A model generated the notes under the pieces. That model made no database searches and was not told the origin of the DNA. It saw only the letters and a program-made list of their open reading frames with translations. From Pseudomonas farsensis (GTDB lineage: Bacteria > Pseudomonadota > Gammaproteobacteria > Pseudomonadales > Pseudomonadaceae): a stretch of 64,000 nt of DNA. The number at the start of each line of letters is the position of its first letter. The first letter of the stretch is position 1. The position numbers and the translations under genes were made by a program. Positions 20,639 through 29,594 of the stretch are shown one piece after another. The DNA is taken from contig NZ_JABWRF020000001.1 in the NCBI RefSeq assembly GCF_014268805.2, positions 744,001 to 808,000 of the forward strand, read 5' to 3'.

Positions 20639-22128
20639 ATGTTCGAATCCGCCGAAATCGGTCACAGCATCGACAAGGAAACCTTTGAAACCGAGGTGCC
20701 AGCCCTGCGCGAGGCACTGCTCGAAGCCCAGTACGAGCTCAAGCAGCAGTCGCGTTTCCCGGTGATCGTGCTGATCAACGGCATCGAAGGCGCCGGCAAG
20801 GGCGAGACGGTCAAGCTGCTCAACGAGTGGATGGACCCGCGCCTGATCGAGGTGCGCACTTTCGACCAGCAGACCGACGAAGAACTCGCCCGCCCGCCGG
20901 CCTGGCGCTACTGGCGCGCGCTGCCGCCGAAGGGGCGCATGGGCGTGTTCTTTGGCAACTGGTACAGCCAGATGCTCGAAGGCCGCGTGCATGGCCGCTT
21001 CAAGGACGCCGTGCTGGACCAGGCGATTGCCGGTGCCGAGCGCCTGGAGCAAATGCTCTGCGATGAAGGCGCGTTGATCATCAAGTTCTGGTTCCACCTG
21101 TCGAAAAACAGATGAAGGCGCGGCTCAAGGCCCTCAAGCAGGACCCGCTGCACAACTGGCGCATCAGCCCGCTGGACTGGCAGCAGTCCGAAACCTACGA
21201 CCGTTTCGTGCGCTTTGGCGAGCGCGTGCTGCGCCGCACCAGCCGCGACTATGCGCCCTGGCATGTGGTTGAGGGCGTCGACCCGCATTACCGCAGCCTG
21301 GCGGTGGGGCGCATCCTGCTCGAAAGCCTGCAGGCGGCGCTTGCCAACAAACCGCGCAAACATGAAGGCAATGTGGCGCCGCTGGGGCGCAGTATCGACG
21401 ACAAGAGCCTGCTCGGTGCGCTGGACATGACCCTGCGCCTGGACAAACGCGATTACGAAGAACAACTGGTCACCGAGCAGGCGCGCCTGGCCGGCCTGTT
21501 GCGCAACAAGCACATGCGCAAGCACGCCCTGGTGGCCGTGTTCGAAGGCAACGATGCCGCCGGCAAGGGCGGCGCGATCCGCCGCGTGGCGGCGGCGCTG
21601 GACCCGCGCCAATACCGCATCGTGCCGATTGCCGCGCCCACAGAAGAGGAGCGCGCGCAGCCTTACCTGTGGCGGTTCTGGCGGCATATCCCGGCGCGCG
21701 GCAAGTTCACCATCTTTGACCGCTCCTGGTATGGCCGGGTGCTGGTGGAGCGGGTCGAGGGGTTTTGCACGCCGGCGGACTGGATGCGTGCCTATGGCGA
21801 AATCAATGATTTCGAAGAGCAGTTACGCAATGCCGGCATTGTGGTGGTGAAGTTCTGGTTGTCGATCGACCAGCAGACCCAGCTTGAGCGCTTTGAGGAA
21901 CGTGAGCAGATTCCGTTCAAACGCTACAAAATCACCGAGGAAGACTGGCGCAACCGCGAAAAGTGGGATGTGTATAGCGAGGCGGTAGGCGATATGGTCG
22001 ACCGCACCAGCACCGAGATTGCACCCTGGACGCTGGTTGAGGCCAACGACAAGCGCTGGGCGCGGGTAAAAGTGCTGCGTACCATCAACCAGGCGCTGGA
22101 AGACGCATTCGCCAAGGACAAGAAGTAG
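20639..22128 (+). CDS. pap: Polyphosphate:AMP phosphotransferase, two-domain PPK2 (one apparent frameshift)
   Basis: A tandem PPK2-family enzyme that uses polyphosphate to phosphorylate AMP to ADP. The N-terminal, degenerate domain has the P-loop NGIEGAGKGE; the C-terminal catalytic domain has EGNDAAGKGGAIRR (Walker A), the lid segment with HIPARGKFTIFDRSWYGRV, and the TEEDWRNREKW signature. A missing base in an A5 run (21104-21108) splits the gene in the sequence; A6 gives LSKKQMKARLKAL. The repaired length is 496 residues, the same as the P. aeruginosa PA3455 type as I remember it. It lies beside mnmC and the NAGGN operon, as in other pseudomonads. Confidence 0.92.
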
Positions 22129-22171
22129 GCCGCGATTTTCTGCCGTGAGCGGGCTTGTGGGGGCCGTCTTT

Positions 22172-22232
22172 GTGGGAGCGGGCTTGCCCCGCGATCAATG
22201 GTCCTGCCATCGCGGGGCAAGCCCGCTCCCAC
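22172..22232. repeat. REP/BIME element, family 1 (perfect 24-bp arms)
   Basis: The arms at 22172-22195 and 22209-22232 are perfect complements (GTGGGAGCGGGCTTGCCCC and so on) around a 13-base loop. It lies just after the pap gene and may serve as its transcript end. Confidence 0.88.
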
Positions 22233-22357
22233 GTTTTGTTGCGGCCATGCCTTCAAGGAATGACCCAATGAATTCTTTTCCCGCATCCAGTCCCCAGCAA
22301 CTTGCATCAAGCCCCTAGAATCAAGTCACCCCCACCCCGGGCCTGATCGAGGACACC

Positions 22358-23311
22358 ATGCACACCACTTCTGGCCGTTGGGTCTTCGGCCTGCTGCTTG
22401 CCCTGCTGACTGCGCTGCTCTGGGGCATCTTGCCCATCAAGCTCAAACAGGTGCTGCAAGTGATGGACCCGGTGACCGTCACCTGGTACCGCCTGACGGT
22501 GTCTGGCACATTGCTGTTCGTATGGCTTGCGGCCAATCGGCGGCTGCCCTCGTTCAGCGCACTGGGCCACAAGCGCAAGGGTTTGGTGGTGGTGGCGATA
22601 TTCGGGCTTTTGGGCAACTACGTGTTGTACCTGGTCGGCCTCAAGCTGCTCAGCCCCGGCACTGCACAACTGGTGGTGCAACTGGGGCCGGTGCTGTTGC
22701 TGGTGGCCAGCGTGTTTGTGTTCAAGGAGCGTTTCAGCGTCGGCCAAGGCATTGGTCTGGTGGTGTTGCTGGCGGGCTTCGGGCTGTTCTTCAATCAGCG
22801 CCTGGCAGAGTTGCTGGGCTCGCTCGGTACCTACACCACCGGGGTGCTGACGGTGGTGTTGGCCACCAGCATCTGGGTGTTCTATGCGCTGAGCCAGAAG
22901 CAGCTGCTGACGGTCTGGAACTCGCAGCAGGTGATGATGGTGATCTATATCGGCTGTGCGGCCCTGCTGACGCCGTGGGTACACCCGTTGGAGGCGTTGC
23001 AACTGAGCCCGTTGCAGGGTTGGCTGCTGCTGGCGTGCTGCCTGAATACCCTGGTGGCCTATGGCGCATTCGCCGAAGCCTTGGCGCACTGGGAAGCTTC
23101 GCGGGTCAGCGCGACCCTTGCCTTGACGCCGCTGGTGACCTTTGTGGCCGTGGCCATTGCGGCCTGGCTGTGGCCTGACTATGTGCATGCCGAGGACATC
23201 AACGCGCTGGGTTATTTCGGCGCGTTGACGGTGGTGCTCGGCTCGGCCTTGGTTGCCCTTGGGCCGTCGATTGTGGCCGGCTGGCGGGCGAGGGCGGCGC
23301 GGGCTGGGTGA
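22358..23311 (+). CDS. EamA/DMT-superfamily permease
   Basis: A ten-helix drug/metabolite transporter of 317 residues with the two EamA repeats. The first repeat starts GLLLALLTALLWGILPIKLK, and each repeat has the usual helix-end features (SPGTAQLVVQLGPVLLLVASV and RVSATLALTPLVTFVAVAI). The substrate is unknown. It is intact, in contrast to most neighbours. It converges on fumC, with a REP element between them. Confidence 0.85.
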   Translation: MHTTSGRWVFGLLLALLTALLWGILPIKLKQVLQVMDPVTVTWYRLTVSGTLLFVWLAANRRLPSFSALGHKRKGLVVVAIFGLLGNYVLYLVGLKLLSPGTAQLVVQLGPVLLLVASVFVFKERFSVGQGIGLVVLLAGFGLFFNQRLAELLGSLGTYTTGVLTVVLATSIWVFYALSQKQLLTVWNSQQVMMVIYIGCAALLTPWVHPLEALQLSPLQGWLLLACCLNTLVAYGAFAEALAHWEASRVSATLALTPLVTFVAVAIAAWLWPDYVHAEDINALGYFGALTVVLGSALVALGPSIVAGWRARAARAG

Positions 23312-23324
23312 AATATGGCGCCAC

Positions 23325-23440
23325 TGTAGGAGCGGCCTTGTGTCGCGAAAGGGGGCGAAGCGCCCCTGAAATCTGTGCTTCACATTGATATCGCCGGGGC
23401 CGCTATACGGCCCTGTTCGCGACACAAGGCCGCTCCTACA
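23325..23440. repeat. REP element, family 3 (25-bp perfect outer arms)
   Basis: Outer arms at 23325-23349 (TGTAGGAGCGGCCTTGTGTC...) and 23416-23440 are perfect complements. A nested hairpin GGGGGCGAAGCGCCCC lies at 23351-23366. It sits between convergent genes (DMT permease and fumC). Confidence 0.85.
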
Positions 23441-23472
23441 CCAACCGCGTAGAGCAGCCCCGGCACCGCAGG

Positions 23473-24867
23473 TCAGCCCTTGCCACCCGGCGCGAGCATA
23501 TTCTCCGGCCTTACCCATTCATCGAACTGCTCATTGCTCAGGTAGCCGAGCGCAAGTGCGGCCTCGCGCAGGGTCTTGCCTTCGTTGTAAGCCTTCTTGG
23601 CGATTTCTGCTGCCTTGTCATAACCAATGTGCGGGTTCAGCGCCGTTACCAGCATCAACCCGCGCTCCAGGTGGGCGGCCATTTGCGCGGGGTCGGGCTC
23701 GATGCCGGCCACGCAATGCTCCTGGAAATTACGGCAGCCATCGGCGAGCAAGGTGATCGACTGCAACAGGTTGTGGATGATCACCGGCTTGAACACGTTC
23801 AACTGCAGGTGCCCCTGGCTTGCCGCAAAGGCAATCGCCGCATCGTTGCCAAGCACCTGGCAGGCCAGCATCGACAACGCCTCACACTGGGTCGGGTTGA
23901 CCTTGCCAGGCATGATCGAGCTGCCCGGCTCGTTGGCCGGCAGGCGCACTTCGGCAAGCCCGGCGCGCGGGCCGGAGCCGAGCAGACGCAGGTCGTTGGC
24001 AATTTTCATCAGCGCCACGGCCAAGGTTTTGAGCGCACCGGCCAGGCTGGTGAGTGGCTCGTGCCCGGCGAGGGCGGCGAACTTGTTCGGCGCGGTGACG
24101 AAAGGCAGGCCCGACAGCGCCGCCAGCTCTGCGGCGATGGCTTCGGCAAACCCGTGCGGGGCATTCAGCCCGGTGCCCACCGCCGTACCGCCCTGGGCCA
24201 ACTCGCACACCGCCGGCAAGGTGGCGCGGATAGCGCGCTGGGCGTAGTCGAGCTGGGCGACGAACGCCGAGACTTCCTGGCCGAAGGTGATGGGCGTGGC
24301 ATCCATCATGTGTGTGCGGCCGGTTTTGACCAACTGGTGATGGCGGGCTGACAGCTCGGCCAGCCCGGAAGACAGCTCGGCGACCGCGGGCAGCAGTTGG
24401 TTGTGCACCGCTTGCACGGCTGCGATGTGCATGGCGGTAGGGAAGCAGTCGTTGGAACTTTGCGAGCGGTTGACGTGGTCGTTGGGGTGCACCGGCGCCT
24501 TACCGCCGCGGCCTTGGCCTGCCAGCTCGTTGGCACGCCCGGCAATCACCTCGTTGACGTTCATGTTGCTTTGCGTGCCGCTGCCGGTCTGCCATACCAC
24601 CAGCGGGAATTGATCGTCGTGGGTGCCAGCGAGCACTTCATCGGCAGCCTGTTCGATCAGCCGGGCGATGTCGGCGGGCAGGTCGCCATTACGGTCGTTG
24701 ACCCGGGCGGCGGCTTTCTTGATCAGCGCCAGGGCGTGCAGCACCGCCAGCGGCATGCGTTCGCTGCCGATGGCGAAGTTGATCAGCGAGCGCTGTGTCT
24801 GCGCGCCCCAGTAGGCCTGCTCAGGAACTTCGACCGGGCCCAGGCTGTCTGTCTCGATACGGCTCAT
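23473..24867 (-). CDS. fumC: Class II fumarate hydratase FumC
   Basis: The oxygen-stable, iron-free fumarase of the TCA cycle, a homotetramer interconverting fumarate and malate. It has 464 residues and is intact. The superfamily signature [11 protein letters not shown] is near residue 320, and the active-site His lies in [10 protein letters not shown]. The start is ATG at 24865-24867. It is divergent from the DUF2059 gene (155 bp apart). Class II fumarases are typically induced under iron limitation or oxidative stress in pseudomonads; no regulatory site is evident here. Confidence 0.95.
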   Translation of the reverse strand: MSRIETDSLGPVEVPEQAYWGAQTQRSLINFAIGSERMPLAVLHALALIKKAAARVNDRNGDLPADIARLIEQAADEVLAGTHDDQFPLVVWQTGSGTQSNMNVNEVIAGRANELAGQGRGGKAPVHPNDHVNRSQSSNDCFPTAMHIAAVQAVHNQLLPAVAELSSGLAELSARHHQLVKTGRTHMMDATPITFGQEVSAFVAQLDYAQRAIRATLPAVCELAQGGTAVGTGLNAPHGFAEAIAAELAALSGLPFVTAPNKFAALAGHEPLTSLAGALKTLAVALMKIANDLRLLGSGPRAGLAEVRLPANEPGSSIMPGKVNPTQCEALSMLACQVLGNDAAIAFAASQGHLQLNVFKPVIIHNLLQSITLLADGCRNFQEHCVAGIEPDPAQMAAHLERGLMLVTALNPHIGYDKAAEIAKKAYNEGKTLREAALALGYLSNEQFDEWVRPENMLAPGGKG

Positions 24868-25022
24868 GCTGCGCGCTCTCCTTGAATTAACCAGAACTCG
24901 CAGTTTAGGCCCTGAATCGACCGAGCGGTTCAGTCGCTCGTCGTGCCACTTGAGCACATCGCCACCACGGCGCAGAATGCTCTACTCTGAGGTACCCGCC
25001 TCCCTTTCTTGAAGGAAATGCA

Positions 25023-25546
25023 ATGACCCGTCTCCGTGTCCTCTGTGCCGCCGTTGCCCTGGTTTGCGCCAGCGGCCAGGTACTCGCCGCAACTGCCAGC
25101 CACAACGCTGCCGCCGAGAAATTCCTGACCCTGGCCAATGCCGACAAGCTGGGTACCCCGGTGTACATGCAGGTCCAGCAGATGTTTGCCCAGCGCTTCG
25201 AGCAAACCAAGGCACCGGCCACCAAGAAGAACGTCCTCGACAGCTACACCGCCAAGGCCAATGCTGCCCTGGACAACGCCATTGGCTGGAAAAAGCTCAA
25301 GCCGCAAATGGTCAACCTGTACACCGCGACCTTCACCGAGGCCGAGCTCAACGACCTGGTCAAGTTCTACGAGTCGCCGCTGGGCAAGAAAGTCCTGCGT
25401 GAAATGCCCAAGGTTACCCAGCGTCGGCCCAGCTGACCCAGCAGAGCCTGGAACCTGCGGTACCTGTGGTCAACAAGCTGCTTGACGACATGACCAAGGA
25501 ACTCGACCCGAACGCCGGCAAAGCCGTAGCGCCTGCCAAGAAGTGA
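25023..25546 (+). CDS. DUF2059 secreted protein (one apparent frameshift)
   Basis: A small exported helical protein of about 174 residues with signal peptide MTRLRVLCAAVALVCASGQ ending VLAAT. The DUF2059 pattern is clear: YTATFTEAELNDLVKFYESPLGKKVL. The frame is lost at about 25420 (one G missing; repair gives VTQASAQLTQQSLEP) and ends GKAVAPAKK. The function is unknown. It is followed after ten bases by the BolA gene, so the two are probably co-transcribed. Confidence 0.85.
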
Positions 25547-25556
25547 GCCTGACGCG

Positions 25557-25853
25557 ATGAGCATGCAGCAACGTATCGAGCAGCAACTGGCCGCGCTGGG
25601 TGACCAGCACCTTGAAGTGCACAACGAAAGCCACATGCATAGCCGTGGCCAGGAGTCGCACTACAAAGCCGTGCTGGTCAGCGCGCAGTTTGCCGGGCTC
25701 AACAGCGTCAAGCGCCACCAGAAGGTCTACGCCACCATGGGCGAGCTGATGGGGCAGATCCATGCCCTGGCCATCCACACCTACACCCCTGAAGAGTGGG
25801 CAGTGGTTGGGGTGGCGCCGGCTTCGCCGGTGTGCGCAGGCGGCGGGCACTGA
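25557..25853 (+). CDS. bolA: BolA family protein
   Basis: A 98-residue class II KH-like protein of the BolA family. It has the helix-turn motif ending in HQKVYATMGELM and an early HNESHMHSRGQESHYK stretch containing the conserved His. BolA proteins partner monothiol glutaredoxins in Fe-S cluster trafficking and affect morphology under stress. It is intact. The C-terminus after about residue 90 is variable and glycine-rich. Confidence 0.88.
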   Translation: MSMQQRIEQQLAALGDQHLEVHNESHMHSRGQESHYKAVLVSAQFAGLNSVKRHQKVYATMGELMGQIHALAIHTYTPEEWAVVGVAPASPVCAGGGH

Positions 25854-25908
25854 TTCCCGCCAGGGATTCTGCTAGACTTCGCCATCCTTCGGGGCCGCTG
25901 CGGGCCCA

Positions 25909-25975
25909 TCGCGGCACCAGGCCGCTCCTGCACAGGCAGCAATGTCTTTGTGGGAGCGGCCTTTTGTCGCGAAAG
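25909..25975. repeat. REP element, family 3 (imperfect pair)
   Basis: Inverted units around TCGCGGCACCAGGCCGCTCC (25909 on) and GGGAGCGGCCTTTTGTCGCG (to 25971) share the family-3 core seen near 23.3 kb. It lies between bolA and trhO. Confidence 0.65.
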
Positions 25976-26052
25976 CGGGGCAGCCCCAACCCTGTTCATG
26001 TAAACGCCCGGTTCGCCCCTTACGAGGGCAGCCACCTGGAGATTCAACGCAA

Positions 26053-26984
26053 ATGACCCAACCGATCGTCGTGGCGGCGCTGTACAAATTCGTCACCCTC
26101 ACAGACTACGTCGAACTGCGCGAGCCCCTGCTCAAGGCAATGCTCGACAACAACGTCAAAGGCACGCTGCTGCTGGCTGAAGAGGGTATCAACGGTACCG
26201 TGTCCGCCACCCGCGAAGGCATCGACGGCCTGCTGGCCTGGCTGCGCAACGACCCGCGCATGGTCGACATCGACCATAAAGAGTCGTACTGCGACGAACA
26301 ACCGTTCTACCGCACCAAGGTCAAGCTGAAAAAGAGATCGTCACCCTGGGCGTGCCGGGCGTCGACCCGAACAAAGCCGTCGGCACCTACGTCGAGCCCA
26401 AGGATTGGAACGCGCTGATCAGCGACCCCGAAGTACTGCTGATCGACACCCGCAACGACTACGAAGTGGCCATCGGCACCTTCAAGGGCGCGGTCGACCC
26501 CAAGACCGAGACCTTCCGCGAGTTCCCCGAGTACATCAAGGCCAACTTCGACCCCGCCAAACACAAGAAGGTGGCGATGTTCTGCACCGGCGGTATCCGC
26601 TGCGAAAAAGCCTCCAGCTACATGCTCGGTGAGGGCTTCGAAGCCGTCTATCATCTCAAGGGTGGGGTGCTGAAGTACTTCGAAGAGGTGCCTCAGGAAG
26701 AAAGCCTGTGGGACGGCGACTGCTTCGTGTTCGACAACCGCGTCACCGTGCGCCACGACCTCAGCGAGGGCGAGTACGACCAGTGCCACGCCTGCCGCCA
26801 CCCGGTCGATGCCAAGGACCGCGAGTCCGAGCATTACTCGCCTGGCGTGAGCTGCCCGCATTGCTGGGACACCCTCAGTGAGAAGACCCGCCGCAGTGCC
26901 ATCGACCGGCAAAAGCAGATCGAACTGGCCAAGGCGCGCAACCTGCCACACCCGATCGGTTTCAACTACAAAGCCGAGGCCTGA
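26053..26984 (+). CDS. trhO: tRNA uridine(34) hydroxylase, rhodanese family TrhO/YceA (one apparent frameshift)
   Basis: An oxygen-dependent enzyme that makes 5-hydroxyuridine at tRNA position 34. The rhodanese domain holds the catalytic Cys in [13 protein letters not shown]. The N-terminal ferredoxin-like part ([16 protein letters not shown]) and the Cys-rich tail (CHACRHP, CPHC) are also typical. A missing base in an A5 run (26329-26333; A6 gives [13 protein letters not shown]) splits it. The repaired length is about 310 residues, normal for the family. The DsbA-like gene follows after three bases. Confidence 0.92.
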
Positions 26985-26987
26985 CCG

Positions 26988-27620
26988 ATGTCCGCACGCC
27001 TGCTCTATGTGATGGACCCGATGTGCTCCTGGTGCTGGGGTTTTGCCCCAGTGGCCGAGGCCCTGTTCGCCCAGGCGCGCGAGGCCGGGGTGGCCACCCA
27101 CCTGGTGCCAGGCGGGCTGCGCAGCGGCAGCAGTGCGCTGGATACCTCGACGCGCAAGTACATCCTTGAGCACTGGCAGGCGGTGCAGGATGCCACCGGG
27201 CAGCCGTTCAGCTTCGAAGGCGCGATGCCCGACGGTTTTGTCTACGACACCGAGCCTGCCTGCCGCGCCCTGGTAGCTGCCCGCGAGCTTGACGAGCCGC
27301 GCATGTGGGCGTTGCTCAAGCTGATCCAGCACGGGTTCTACGAGCAGGGCATCGACGTCACCCGCGCCCCGCAACTGGTCGACCTGGCCGAGCAGGCAGG
27401 CTTTGCCCGCGAGCCGTTTGCCCAGCAGTTCGCCTGCCCGCAGGTGCGTAAGGCCACGGTCGACGATATCGCCTGGGCCCGAGACCTGGGTATTGCCGGC
27501 TTCCCGACGCTGCTGGCCGAGCGCAACGGCCAGTTGGCGTTGGTGACCAATGGCTACCAACCCCTGGAGAGCCTGCAACCTTTGCTTGCTCGCTGGCTGC
27601 AGCAGGCCGCCTGTGCTTGA
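26988..27620 (+). CDS. DsbA-family thioredoxin-fold protein (cytoplasmic, CSWC)
   Basis: A 210-residue DsbA/FrnE-like oxidoreductase without a signal peptide. The CXXC motif is CSWC at residues 13-16 (MDPMCSWCWGFAP), and the cis-Pro loop is GIAGFPTLL near residue 170. It probably acts on cytoplasmic substrates, which are unknown. It is intact, three bases after trhO, and its stop overlaps the likely GTG start of the ABC exporter, so the three genes appear to form an operon. Confidence 0.85.
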   Translation: MSARLLYVMDPMCSWCWGFAPVAEALFAQAREAGVATHLVPGGLRSGSSALDTSTRKYILEHWQAVQDATGQPFSFEGAMPDGFVYDTEPACRALVAARELDEPRMWALLKLIQHGFYEQGIDVTRAPQLVDLAEQAGFAREPFAQQFACPQVRKATVDDIAWARDLGIAGFPTLLAERNGQLALVTNGYQPLESLQPLLARWLQQAACA

Positions 27621-29445
27621 TGCGCCAGGCTCGCCCGGCCCGACACCAGGGCAGCCGCCGGCGGCGCCAGATCGCCTGAGCTGGGCCGAAATCCGCCGCC
27701 TGGCGCTGCAGCATAAAAGGCCCTGTGGAGCGCCAACCTGGTAGCGGTGTTCGCCGCACTGTGCAGCGTGCCGATTCCGCTGTTGCTGCCGCTGCTGGTC
27801 GATGAAGTGCTGCTGGGCAATGGTGACGCGGCGCTGAAGTGGATGAACAACCTGCTGCCCGCTGGCTGGCAGGTGCCGGCCGGCTATATTGGCCTGATGC
27901 TCTGCGCCACCTTGTGCCTGCGCGTCTCGGCGCTGGCCTGCAACGTGGTGCAAGCCAGGTTGTTCGCGGGCCTGGCCAAGGACATCGTCTACCGCTTGCG
28001 CATCCGCCTGATCGAACGGCTCAAGCGCATCTCGCTCAAGGAATACGAAAGCCTGGGCAGCGGTACCGTGACCACCCATCTGGTCACCGACCTGGACACC
28101 CTCGACAAATTTGTCGGCGAAACCTTGAGCCGCTTCCTGGTGGCGATGCTGACCCTCACCGGCACCGCGGCCATCCTGATGTGGATGCACTGGAAGCTGG
28201 CGTTGCTGATTTTGCTGTTCAACCCGCTGGTGATCTTTTTCACCGTGCAGTTGGGCAAGCGCGTCAAGCACCTGAAAAAGCTCGAAAACGACAGCACCGG
28301 GCGCTTTACCCAGGCGTTGACCGAAACCCTCGATGCCATCCAGGAAATCCGCGCGAGCAACCGCCAGGGTTACTTCCTTGGCCGGCTTGGCCTGCGCGCC
28401 CGTGAAGTGCGCGACTATGCGGTGGCCTCGCAGTGGAAGAGCGACGCCAGCGGCCGCGCCCAGCGGGCTATTGTTCCAGTTCGGCATCGACATTTTCCGC
28501 GCGGCGGCCATGCTCACCGTGCTGTTTTCCGACCTGTCCATCGGCCAGATGCTGGCGGTGTTCAGCTACCTGTGGTTCATGATTGGCCCGGTGGAGCAAC
28601 TGCTCAACCTGCAATACGCCTATTACGCCGCAGGTGGCGCCCTGAGCCGCCTCAACGAGCTGCTGTCGCGGGCTGACGAGCCGCAGTACGCCGCGGCCTG
28701 CGACCCGTTCAGCGCCCGCGAAACGGTCGGCATCGAAGTGCGTGACCTGCGCTTTGCCTATGCCGATGAACCGGTGCTGGACCAACTGAACCTGGCCATC
28801 GCCCCTGGCGAAAAGGTGGCAATCGTCGGCGCCAGTGGCGGCGGCAAGAGCACCTTGGTGCAGTTGCTGCTGGGGCTGTACAGCGCACAGGCCGGGACCA
28901 TCCGCTTTGGCGGCGCCAGCCTTCAGGAAATCGGCCTGGAAACCCTGCGTGAAAACGTCGCAGTGGTGCTGCAGCACCCGTCGTTGTTCAACGACAGCGT
29001 GCGCGCCAACCTGACCATGGGCCGCGAGTGCAGCGACGAGGCCTGCTGGCAGGCGCTGCGTATCGCCCAGCTCGATGCGACCATCGCCGCACTGCCTCAG
29101 GGCCTGGACAGCATCGTCGGGCGCTCCGGCGTGCGCCTGTCGGGCGGGCAGCGCCAACGCCTGGCCATCGCCCGCATGGTACTGGCCGAGCCGAAGGTGG
29201 TGATCCTCGACGAAGCCACCTCGGCGCTGGATGCCGCCACCGAGTACAACCTGCACCAGGCGCTGGCGCGCTTTCTGAGCGGGCGCACCACCCTGATCAT
29301 CGCCCACCGTCTGTCGGCCGTTAAACAGGCCGACCGTGTGCTGGTATTCGACGGCGGCCGCGTGGCGGAGGACGGCGACCATCAGCAGTTGATCGCCGAC
29401 GGCGGGCTTTACGCCAAGCTCTACGGCCATCTGCAGCAGACCTGA
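27613..29445 (+). CDS. ABC half-transporter, permease fused to ATPase (two apparent frameshifts)
   Basis: An MsbA-like exporter: the membrane domain covers about residues 35-320 and the nucleotide-binding domain 360-610. Walker A is GASGGGKST, the signature LSGGQRQR and Walker B VVILDEATS, with the His switch in IIAHRLS. The substrate is unknown. Shifts are a missing base at an A4 run (27715-27718; repair gives LQHKKALWSANL) and an extra C at 28459-28461 (repair gives SGRASGLLFQFG). The repaired length is about 610 residues. The start is uncertain: the GTG at 27613, overlapping the upstream stop, gives VLDAPGSPG and is my choice. Confidence 0.88.
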
Positions 29446-29594
29446 GCGAATCGGCGGCAAACCTCCAACTGCAGCGGCACTGCTTTTTCTTGTCGCTTGC
29501 CGCTCGCCACTTGTCGCTGCTTCAGAGCAAATGGCCTACGCTGAGCGATGTCTAGGTCGATTCGTGCCTTATCTGCCGCAGTGACAGGGATTAC

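Noticed and set aside
21104..21108. Programmed frameshifting in A5 runs (pap, trhO, M42 peptidase, mnmC)
   Set aside because: The same kind of break occurs in C, G and T runs of unrelated genes, without slippery heptamers or downstream pseudoknots, and stops beyond 31.2 kb. Sequencing error explains it better.
22172..22232. CRISPR-like repeats in intergenic regions
   Set aside because: The repeats are inverted pairs of REP type without regular spacers, and no cas genes are present.
26307..28541. A 744-codon open frame antisense to trhO, the DsbA-like gene and the ABC exporter
   Set aside because: It spans three recognisable plus-strand genes and is not protein-like.
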